The position numbers were made by a program, and so were the translations under genes. Positions 27,877 to 34,798 of a stretch of DNA of 44,859 nucleotides are shown one piece after another (within the stretch, counting starts at the first letter, position 1; each line of letters opens with the position of its first letter). The stretch comes from Magnetococcales bacterium (GTDB lineage: Bacteria; Pseudomonadota; Magnetococcia; Magnetococcales; JADGAP01). The notes beneath the pieces are model-generated. The model saw nothing but the letters and a program-made list of their open reading frames with translations, was not told the origin of the DNA and did no database searches. The stretch is taken from assembly GCA_015231965.1 (NCBI GenBank), contig JADGAP010000007.1, forward strand, positions 1 to 44,859, written 5' to 3'.

Positions 27877-28389
27877 TCGATCACGGAAAGTCCGGGCTTC
27901 GGGGGATGGTGGGGAGGGGGAACCCTTCTTCGCCAGCAGAGTGCCGGGGAACTTGCCGGGAGGAGCGCCGGTCGCGGACCATTGACGATGATCCCGTCTT
28001 CTCCGGCAGCCTGCTCGACCGGCCCGCCCTGCAACGCGTGCCGACCGGCCTCGACGCGGGGAAGGGGGATGGCGTGGCGGCCTCAAACTGGACCGGCTCT
28101 CCCGCGCCCTGCCCCGTAGACCACGGAACCCCTCATCCGATGCGGCCAAGCATGGTGTTTCAAGCAGGGGTCGAGTAGACCGGTTTCTTCGGAATGCTTC
28201 AAGTCGAGGGTTGTTTTATCTGCTTATGCCTGATTTTTCGGCAGCTACGAATGATTTAGATCATGCGACAGAGTCCCCCGAAAAAAGTCAAGAATCTCCC
28301 CTTGATCGGCATGGTCGTTCATCGCGAAGGCCGTCTGTTGCCCGTTCCGCCGATCGAAGGTTTGCCACTTTTTGCGGGGGACTCAAGCC
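27877..28389. other. Intergenic region between kinase gene and nth, no clear gene
   Basis: This 513-base gap separates convergent genes. Open frames here are short and mutually overlapping. One frame from 28263 reads protein-like for about 40 codons (KNLPLIGMVVHREGRLLP and on) before running into the nth antisense, so a gene remnant is possible. Positions about 28190-28290 are lower in GC. I found no tRNA or strong terminator. Confidence 0.5.
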
Positions 28390-29022
28390 CTAGGTGCCCT
28401 TTTCGGAAAACTCGCACTGGGGGCGAAGGAGGCAATCGCCGCAGCGGGGCTTGCGCGCCTGGCAGACGTAACGCCCGTGGAGAATCAACCAGTGGTGGGC
28501 GTGACGCTTGAATTCGGGGGGGACGACTTGCTCCAGCCCCTTTTCCACCGCCTCGGGGGTTTTGCCGGGGGCCAGGCCGGTGCGGTTGGCCACCCGGAAG
28601 ACGTGGGTGTCGACGGCGATGGTCGGCTGGCCGAAGGCGATGTTGAGGACGATGTTGGCGGTTTTCCGCCCCACCCCGGGCAGGGCTTCCAGGGCTGCCC
28701 GATCCTGCGGAACCGATCCGCCGTGGCGCTCCAGCAACAGACGGGAGAGTTCCCACACATTCCGGGACTTGGTGTTGAACAGGCCGATGGTGCGAATCAA
28801 CCCCCGGATGCCCTCCTCCCCCAGCCGGACCATGGCGGCGGGGTCCGGGGCGGCGGCGAACAGGGCCGGGGTGGCCCGGTTGACCCCCACGTCGGTGGCC
28901 TGGGCGGACAACACCACCGCCACCAGCAGTTCAAAGGGGTTGCCATGGCGCAGCTCCCCCCGGGGTTCGGGATTGGCCGCCCGCAAGGCGGAAAACAGGG
29001 CGTGGATCGATTCCGGGGTCAT
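28390..29022 (-). CDS. nth: Endonuclease III
   Basis: This bifunctional DNA glycosylase/AP lyase removes oxidised pyrimidines in base-excision repair. The 210 residues align with E. coli Nth by position: helix-hairpin-helix LPGVGRKTAN with catalytic Lys120, VDTH with Asp138, and the [4Fe-4S] cysteines at 187, 194, 197 and 203. Nothing is missing. It stands alone, divergent from the TPR-HEPN operon, with 140 bases between the two starts. Confidence 0.97.
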   Translation of the reverse strand: MTPESIHALFSALRAANPEPRGELRHGNPFELLVAVVLSAQATDVGVNRATPALFAAAPDPAAMVRLGEEGIRGLIRTIGLFNTKSRNVWELSRLLLERHGGSVPQDRAALEALPGVGRKTANIVLNIAFGQPTIAVDTHVFRVANRTGLAPGKTPEAVEKGLEQVVPPEFKRHAHHWLILHGRYVCQARKPRCGDCLLRPQCEFSEKGT

Positions 29023-29123
29023 GGCATGGGTTCGGAAGAGGTGAAAGAATCAAAGGAACCGCCGGGAGGCGGGGGGGTCTCATGTTCACAAGGCGTTCGC
29101 CGCATGACGTCGCCTCAAGAGAG

Positions 29124-29132
29124 TGCTATACT
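29124..29132 (+). promoter_or_regulatory. Extended -10 promoter candidate for the TPR-HEPN-galE unit
   Basis: TGCTATACT at 29124-29132 is an extended -10 element (TGn plus five of six of TATAAT) placed 30 bases before the ATG at 29163. A recognisable -35 is lacking, which extended -10 promoters tolerate. It is well placed to drive the genes from 29163 onward. Confidence 0.45.
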
Positions 29133-29162
29133 ATGCGAATTCCCTCTTTGGAGCATCCGACC

Positions 29163-30017
29163 ATGGCCAAGGCGAAAAAAATCGTTGCATTGCCCAACGC
29201 TTCCCAAAGCGTCGCCACCAGCCGTGAGCTGTACCGGCGGTTGCGCCGTCTGTGGGCCGAGGAGAAGCCCCACCGCTATGAATTTTCCCTGCTGCGCATC
29301 GAGGAGGACGCCCGGGAGCGCATCGCCTCCGACGATCTTCAAGAGGCGGGCTGGGCCTGGATGGTGCTGGGTGGGGTGGCGGTCAAGCGGGGCGACGCCC
29401 AGGGGATGAGCGAAGCCCTGGAAGCCGCCCTCGACCTCCTCGACGGGGACGCCCCGGGATTTCTCACCGCCCTGGTCAATCACGCCGAGGGGTGGTTGAG
29501 CTTCCAACGCCTGGATCTGGCCACCCTGTTGCTGGAAAAGGCCCATCAGGCGGCCCCCGGGGATCGGGAGATCCTGGAGCGGCTGGTGGAGTTGCGGCTT
29601 TTCCAGGGACGGTTCCACCAGGCCCGGAGTCTGGCCCAACGGTTGACCGAACTGGATCCCTCGCGCCTCGCGCCGCTGCCCGGCCAGGGGGAGCGGATCG
29701 TCCGCTTTTTGCGCGAACTGGAGGTCGAGGACGACGACATCGCCCCCATGCTCCACGCCGCCTGGGAGTGCTTCAATGTCGAGGGGGTGGAGTGCCGCCG
29801 CGTCGAGGCGGCCTTTCACGATTGGCATCTCACCGTCCGCTTCCACCTTCCCCTGGAGCCCCACCGGGTGGACGACCTGGAGGAGCTTTACGTGGAACGG
29901 CTGATGGAGTTGGACGTGCCGGTGCGGGCGGTGGAAAATTTGACCCTCATCTTTCTCCCGGAAGCCCGCGCCCAGCGGGCCAACGCCGCCGCGCAAGAGC
30001 GGTGCGCCTCGGCGTGA
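29163..30017 (+). CDS. TPR-like protein of unknown function
   Basis: The 284-residue soluble protein has alpha-helical repeats that look like degenerate TPRs in residues about 50-190 (AWMVLGGVAVKRGDAQGMSEALEAAL; LVELRLFQGRFHQARSLAQRLTELDPSR). Its C-terminal domain of about 90 residues has a counterpart in the next gene: both run from an acidic (D/E)D(I/V) helix through a paired-strand segment to (L/M)xLIF or MLITF near the end. The N-terminus is basic (MAKAKKIVALPN). The ATG at 29163 is preferred over the open frame from 29082, which contains the promoter. No catalytic motif was recognised. Confidence 0.85.
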   Translation: MAKAKKIVALPNASQSVATSRELYRRLRRLWAEEKPHRYEFSLLRIEEDARERIASDDLQEAGWAWMVLGGVAVKRGDAQGMSEALEAALDLLDGDAPGFLTALVNHAEGWLSFQRLDLATLLLEKAHQAAPGDREILERLVELRLFQGRFHQARSLAQRLTELDPSRLAPLPGQGERIVRFLRELEVEDDDIAPMLHAAWECFNVEGVECRRVEAAFHDWHLTVRFHLPLEPHRVDDLEELYVERLMELDVPVRAVENLTLIFLPEARAQRANAAAQERCASA

Positions 30018-30039
30018 AGCCGCCCAACAGGAGATCGGG

Positions 30040-30852
30040 ATGATCGCCCCCCAGCCCAAGCGCAAGATCGATGATTTGCACGATCAAATGATCCCCCTGA
30101 TGGTCGAGCGGGATCTCGGACGGATTGAATTGCCTTTGAAGCGCATCGAGATGGAGGCGCTCAAGATCCTCCGCTCGGCTGCTTCCGGTCACGATGAAAT
30201 CGCCATCGGTCATTTGCTATTGGCGGGAATCGCGGCCAAAAGAATGCGGCGCGAGGAAGCGCGCGAACACTGCGCCAACGCCATTCGATTTGCGCCCAAC
30301 GATCCAGGAATTCGTTATAACATCGGGGTGACGCTGCGTACTGTGGGAGATTATGGCGAGGCCATCGCGGCCATGGAACAATGTCATCGTTGGAATGGCA
30401 TCGATCCCGCGCCACTCCGGGAACTGGGTATCCTGTGCCATCACACCTGCCGCTATCAGGCGTGCGCGGTTTGGTTGGAAAAGCTCCAGGCGCTGACCCC
30501 CGACGATTTTTACCCTCTTTCGGAGGAGGTGAACCGTTTCGCCGATTTCACCCGGCGGATGAACCTTACGGATGAAGACGTTTCACGCGTCATGGAGGCA
30601 GCCCTGGAAGCCGCCCGCCCCTTTGCCGACCGATTGACCATCGAATCGGATCTGTTCGATGGAGAACCCGAGCATTCGTTCATGAAATTCAATTTCCTGT
30701 TGGATGTGGACGAAGACAAGGTGAACGTGGTGAGTAACGACTATTATGAACGCGCGGCGCTTTTGGACCCCCCTTCCGTGGCGGAATGGTACATGTTGAT
30801 CACTTTTTCCGGAAAACGGCGGGACGCCTCGGCAGGGGATGGCGAATCATGA
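30040..30852 (+). CDS. TPR-like protein, paralogue-like to the preceding gene
   Basis: The 270-residue soluble protein has TPR-type repeats in residues about 60-160 (HLLLAGIAAKRMRREEAREHCANAIRF; IRYNIGVTLRTVGDYGEAIAAMEQC). Its C-terminal domain parallels that of the upstream product. Its codon use is slightly less GC-rich than its neighbours. It lies 22 bases after the previous stop, and its own stop overlaps the start of the HEPN-like gene (ATGA at 30849-30852), so the three form a coupled set. The pairing may mean that this protein binds or restrains the HEPN-like product; that is inference. Confidence 0.85.
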   Translation: MIAPQPKRKIDDLHDQMIPLMVERDLGRIELPLKRIEMEALKILRSAASGHDEIAIGHLLLAGIAAKRMRREEAREHCANAIRFAPNDPGIRYNIGVTLRTVGDYGEAIAAMEQCHRWNGIDPAPLRELGILCHHTCRYQACAVWLEKLQALTPDDFYPLSEEVNRFADFTRRMNLTDEDVSRVMEAALEAARPFADRLTIESDLFDGEPEHSFMKFNFLLDVDEDKVNVVSNDYYERAALLDPPSVAEWYMLITFSGKRRDASAGDGES

Positions 30853-31289
30853 GCGTGACAGCGAGAGATTTTCTCTCGTTCGCCCGCCAATTCGCCCAGA
30901 ACCAGATGGATTCACGAGACGAAATGGGGCTGCGCACGGCCATCAACCGCTTCTATTACGCCGCCTACCATGGTTGCGCTCCCCTTGCCGATGAACTTCC
31001 CGAACCTTCACGCCTTGAGGGGGGAGTTCATCAACAACGCATCCAACGATTCATGTCTTTCCCGCTGTCCGCGCCATCCGGTTCGCCTCTTCGGCAAAGG
31101 CAGGAGCAGATGCGCGTCTTGGGCCGCCGTTTGAAAGACGCCCACAGGTTTCGCGTCCAAGCCGATTACAGGCTGCAACCCGTGGTTACCCCAGAGGATT
31201 TGCGAAAGTGTATCGGCATCGTGAATGACATTGACCGATTGTTGAACACACTCGTGGCTGATTTACACCGCCCGACTTCCGGGGGCTGA
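30849..31289 (+). CDS. HEPN/UPF0332-like protein
   Basis: The 146-residue helical product resembles the HEPN/UPF0332 group. An N-terminal helix carries RTAINRFYYAAYHG (Arg34 and His41 form an R-x6-H spacing), HQQRIQRF follows near residue 61, then FRVQADYRL near 101 where the family has its R..ADY motif, and a final long helix. HEPN proteins are often RNases or toxins paired with an antitoxin, but some are inactive. The start at 30849 overlaps the preceding stop by four bases; galE begins one base after its stop. No adjacent nucleotidyltransferase (MNT) antitoxin is present. Confidence 0.7.
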   Translation: MSVTARDFLSFARQFAQNQMDSRDEMGLRTAINRFYYAAYHGCAPLADELPEPSRLEGGVHQQRIQRFMSFPLSAPSGSPLRQRQEQMRVLGRRLKDAHRFRVQADYRLQPVVTPEDLRKCIGIVNDIDRLLNTLVADLHRPTSGG

Positions 31290-31290
31290 G

Positions 31291-32313
31291 ATGATCCTCG
31301 ACGCATCCAAGACCGTTCTGGTCACCGGCGGCGCGGGCTACATCGGCTCCCACGCTTGCAAGGCGTTGGCGGCGGCGGGGTATTTGCCGGTGACGCTGGA
31401 CAACCTTTCCAAGGGTCACGCCTGGGCGGTGCGCTGGGGGCCGCTGGAGCGGGTGGACCTTCGCGACCGGCGGGGCGTGGACGAGGTGCTGGAGCGGCAT
31501 CGTCCGACGGCCTGCCTGCACTTCGCCGGGCTGATCGAGGTGGGGGAGTCGGTGAACGACCCGGCCCTCTATTACGACGTCAACACCGCCGGAACCCTCA
31601 CCCTGCTGACGGCGTTGCGGGATCACGGGGTGAAGCGGTTCATCTTTTCCAGCACCTGCGCCATTTACGGAGTTCCGGAGCGGCTGCCCCTGACCGAGGA
31701 TCACCCCCGGCGGCCCATCAACCCCTACGGTGCCAGCAAGGCGGCGGTGGAGGCGATGCTGGAGGATTTTTCCCGGGCTTACGACTTTCGTTACGCGGCG
31801 CTGCGCTATTTCAACGCCGCCGGGGGCGACCCGGCGGGGGAGATCGGCGAGGCCCACCAGCCGGAAACCCATCTCATTCCCTTGGTGCTGGACGCCGCCC
31901 TGGGCCGTCGGCCCCACGTGGCGATTTATGGCCAGGATTACCCCACCCCCGACGGCAGCTGCGTGCGGGATTACATCCACGTCGACGACTTGGCCGAGGC
32001 CCACCGCTTGGCCCTGGCCTGGCTGGAGCGGGGCGGGGAGAGCGGGGCCTTCAATCTGGGCAACGGCCAAGGCTTTTCGGTGCGTCAGGTGATCGAAACC
32101 GCCCGCCGGGTGACGGGGCGGGAGATCGAGGCAGTGGAAGCCCCCCGCCGCCCCGGCGATCCCCCCTTTCTCATCGGCGACGCCCGCCGGGCGCGGGAGA
32201 TTCTGGGGTGGACCCCCCGCCGACCCGAGCTGGAGACCATTCTCGGCGACGCCTGGCGTTGGCGCCAACGGCTTTTTTCCTCCCATGACTGCCCCGGGGA
32301 GAACGGACCATGA
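31291..32313 (+). CDS. galE: UDP-glucose 4-epimerase
   Basis: This enzyme interconverts UDP-glucose and UDP-galactose, or the N-acetyl forms. The 340-residue extended SDR enzyme has the NAD-binding GGAGYIGS at 13-20, the catalytic Ser/Thr region SSTCAIYG at 120-127 and YGASK (Tyr146, Lys150). RYFNAAG and DYIHVDDLA are typical of GalE. It starts one base after the HEPN-like gene and overlaps the next gene by four bases (ATGA), so it belongs to the same unit and supplies sugar nucleotides for surface polysaccharide. Confidence 0.95.
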   Translation: MILDASKTVLVTGGAGYIGSHACKALAAAGYLPVTLDNLSKGHAWAVRWGPLERVDLRDRRGVDEVLERHRPTACLHFAGLIEVGESVNDPALYYDVNTAGTLTLLTALRDHGVKRFIFSSTCAIYGVPERLPLTEDHPRRPINPYGASKAAVEAMLEDFSRAYDFRYAALRYFNAAGGDPAGEIGEAHQPETHLIPLVLDAALGRRPHVAIYGQDYPTPDGSCVRDYIHVDDLAEAHRLALAWLERGGESGAFNLGNGQGFSVRQVIETARRVTGREIEAVEAPRRPGDPPFLIGDARRAREILGWTPRRPELETILGDAWRWRQRLFSSHDCPGENGP

Positions 32314-33311
32314 TCCTCCACCCCCCCCTGCCCTTCCGTCGGGCGTTGGTCACTGGTGCCACGGGATTTATCGGCCGGGTGTTGTGCCGCCGCCTGGGCG
32401 AGTTGGAGGTGGCGGTAACGGCGACCGCCCGCCACGAGGCGGAAGGCCCCTGGGATCGCTTCCTCCCCCTGGACCTGGGCGAGGACCCCGCCGCCCCCCT
32501 GCCGCCCGAACTGTGGGAGGGGGTGGACGTGGTGTTTCACCTGGCAGGCAAGGCCCACGCCCTGGAGGAGCGCCCCGGCGAGGAGGAGGAGAGCTATTTC
32601 CGCATCCACCGGGACGGAACCGCCCGACTGGCGGCGGCGGCCCGGGAGCAGGGGGTGGATCGTTTCATCCTCTTCAGCAGCGTCAAGGCGATGGGCGAGG
32701 GGGGGGAGGACGAGCAGGACGAATCCGCCCCCTGTCAGCCGGTGACCCCCTACGGACGTTCCAAGTGGGAGGCCGAGCCAATCGTTCTGAAGGCGGGATT
32801 TCCCCACGCCACGGTGTTGCGCCTCTCCATGGTCTACGGACCGGGGGCCATGGGCAATCTGCCCCGCATGATGGAGGCGATTCGTCGCCATCGCTTCCCC
32901 CCCCTGCCGCCGCTGGACAACCGCCGCTCCATGATCCACGTCGAGGATGTCGCCGACGCCGCCATTCTCGCCGCCTCGCTGCGCAAGGCCCGGGGCAAGA
33001 CCTACCTCCTCACCGACGGCCAGGACTACTCCACCCGCTTGATCTACGAATGGATGCTCCTGGCCCTGGGGCGGGAGATTCCCCGCTGGTACGTCTCCCA
33101 CGGTCTGCTCAAGTTCGCCGCCCGGCTGGGGGATCACCTCGGACGCGCCACCGGTCGGCGCATGCCCCTGGATTCGGACCAACTGCGCAAATTGTTCGGT
33201 TCGGCGTGGTACGCCAACGGGCGCATCTGCCATGAACTGGACTTCACGCCCCAGTGGAATCTCATGAACACCCTCAAGGAGATGGCCCGGGAGTTGGAGC
33301 CGCGCCGGTGA
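32310..33311 (+). CDS. NAD-dependent epimerase/dehydratase, WbpV-like
   Basis: The 333-residue extended SDR protein has GATGFIG at 16-22, catalytic SS at 123-124 and YGRSK (Tyr148, Lys152). It is most like the O-antigen enzymes that reduce or epimerise a UDP-4-keto-6-deoxy-HexNAc (WbpV/WbiG style). That fits the WbpL-type transferase immediately downstream and the WbpM-type dehydratase at 34799, since in O-antigen loci these three often work together. The precise reaction is inferred from context. Confidence 0.85.
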   Translation: MILHPPLPFRRALVTGATGFIGRVLCRRLGELEVAVTATARHEAEGPWDRFLPLDLGEDPAAPLPPELWEGVDVVFHLAGKAHALEERPGEEEESYFRIHRDGTARLAAAAREQGVDRFILFSSVKAMGEGGEDEQDESAPCQPVTPYGRSKWEAEPIVLKAGFPHATVLRLSMVYGPGAMGNLPRMMEAIRRHRFPPLPPLDNRRSMIHVEDVADAAILAASLRKARGKTYLLTDGQDYSTRLIYEWMLLALGREIPRWYVSHGLLKFAARLGDHLGRATGRRMPLDSDQLRKLFGSAWYANGRICHELDFTPQWNLMNTLKEMARELEPRR

Positions 33312-34375
33312 GCGGCGGTCTCTCCCCGCCCGTACTCTTCGCCCTGTGGACGGCGCTGGCCTTCGGGCTGGCGTGGTGGTTGACCGGTCGGCTGTGCGAC
33401 CCCGACTCCCGGCTGCGGGTGCTGGATCACCCCAATTCACGCTCGCTGCATCAGCGTCCCACCCCCCGACTGGGCGGGGTGGGGGCGATGAGCGGATTTT
33501 TCGTCGCCTGGGCCGGGGCGTGGCTCACCTCCGGCGGTCTGGCGGCTGACGGCGCGGCGGCGCTGGAGATTCCTCCCGGCGTGATCTGGCTGTGGCCCGC
33601 CCTGCTGCTGCTGGTGGGGGTGTCGTTGCTGGACGACTGGCGCTCCCTCACCCCCAAAAGCCGTTTTGTGGTCCATCTGCTGGCCGCCGCCCTGCCGCTG
33701 ATCGGCGGGCTCTCTCTGGAACACCTCGACCTCCCCGGAATCTCCCTGCCCCTGGGCTGGGGCGGGCCGCTTTTCTCGCTGCTCTTCCTGGCCTGGATGC
33801 TCAATCTTTACAACTTCATGGACGGCATGGACGGATTCGCCGGGGGGATGGGGTGGTTCGGATTCGGCTTTCTCGCGGCGGCGGGATGGCTGGCTGGGCA
33901 GCCCTTTTTCGCCCTGACGGCGTTGCTGGTCGGGGCGGCCAATCTGGGCTTCCTTTATTGGAATTTTCCTCCGGCCCGCATTTTCCTTGGCGACGCCGGA
34001 TCGGTCCCCATGGGTTTTCTCGCCGGGGGGATGATTTTGTGGGGGGATCGGCAGGGGGTGTTGCCGTTTTGGGCCGGGGTGTTGATCTTCGCCCCCTTCG
34101 TGGTGGATGCCACCGTGACCTTCCTGCGTCGTTTGTTGCGGGGGGAAAAGGTTTGGGAGGCCCATCGCAGCCACGCCTATCAGCGGTTGGTGCGGTCGGG
34201 GTGGGGGCATCGTCGGACCACCCTGGCGGAATACGCCCTGATGGCCGCCTGCGGCGCTTCCGCCCTGGGGTTGGGCCGGAGCGGGTCGGTGGTTTGGGCG
34301 TGGGGGGGGATTGTGGCCTGGGGGGTGATTTTCACGCTCTTGTTGCTGTGGGTGGAGCGTCGGGCCAAGGTTTGA
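33308..34375 (+). CDS. Undecaprenyl-phosphate sugar-1-phosphate transferase, WecA/WbpL type
   Basis: This polytopic inner-membrane enzyme transfers a HexNAc- or FucNAc-1-phosphate to undecaprenyl phosphate, the initiating step of O-antigen synthesis. The 355-residue product has about ten membrane segments, the early LDHPNSRSLHQRPTPRLGG loop, an Asp pair in LDDWRS, NLYNFMDGMDGFAGG, and IFLGDAGSVPMGF. A late cytoplasmic His segment, HRSHAYQRL, is also present. It starts with GTG at 33308 overlapping the previous stop (GTGA); the frame upstream of that lies inside the preceding gene. It ends the unit begun at 29163. Confidence 0.92.
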   Translation: MSGGLSPPVLFALWTALAFGLAWWLTGRLCDPDSRLRVLDHPNSRSLHQRPTPRLGGVGAMSGFFVAWAGAWLTSGGLAADGAAALEIPPGVIWLWPALLLLVGVSLLDDWRSLTPKSRFVVHLLAAALPLIGGLSLEHLDLPGISLPLGWGGPLFSLLFLAWMLNLYNFMDGMDGFAGGMGWFGFGFLAAAGWLAGQPFFALTALLVGAANLGFLYWNFPPARIFLGDAGSVPMGFLAGGMILWGDRQGVLPFWAGVLIFAPFVVDATVTFLRRLLRGEKVWEAHRSHAYQRLVRSGWGHRRTTLAEYALMAACGASALGLGRSGSVVWAWGGIVAWGVIFTLLLLWVERRAKV

Positions 34376-34798
34376 CAAGGGGCGCGCGGCGGGGGAGCTT
34401 GGAGGCGCCCGCGCCATGTGAAATAATTCCGTTCCATGGTTCTCTGGCTTGATTATTTGATTATTGAGGAGTACGTAAGTATCCGAACTCCTAATCCCGT
34501 CATTCCCGCGAAAGCGGGAATCCAGCCTTTGTGTTTTTGAACCGCCGATCTTGCGTCCCAGATGAAATGGACAGACTTTCTTTCAAACATCGAAAGCCAA
34601 TCCATGGAGTTGTCGCTATTAACTTATTTATTTTATTTAGTATTATTTCCAACGATCCACGCTGTCGGCACTGGTTTTATCGTGGTGATGGGATAAGGCG
34701 CATGGAAACAACGGCTGGATTCCCGCTTTCGCGGGAATGACGATCTGTTTTTGGAATGAGTTCCATGTCTCCACAATCTCTGTGTGTGCAAATCTTCA
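34376..34798. other. Intergenic region holding a MITE-like element
   Basis: This 423-base gap contains the inverted-repeat element at 34498-34742. Flanking parts show nothing I can name. Short open frames inside run through the inverted repeats and have no ribosome-binding sites. Confidence 0.6.
34498..34742. mobile_element. MITE-like element with 30-base perfect inverted ends
   Basis: Positions 34498-34527 and 34713-34742 are perfect inverted repeats of 30 bases, and pairing extends a few bases further with one mismatch. Each end contains its own hairpin, TTCCCGC-GAAA-GCGGGAA, matching the ATTCCC-N8-GGGAAT form known from Neisseria dRS3 and from similar repeats across proteobacteria. The 185-base interior is much more AT-rich than the surroundings (for example 34618-34650). 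No transposase is encoded. I see no convincing target-site duplication. Confidence 0.8.

Noticed and set aside
34531-34740. 69-codon frame inside the MITE-like element
   Set aside because: It runs into the right inverted repeat, has no ribosome-binding site and resembles no protein I know.
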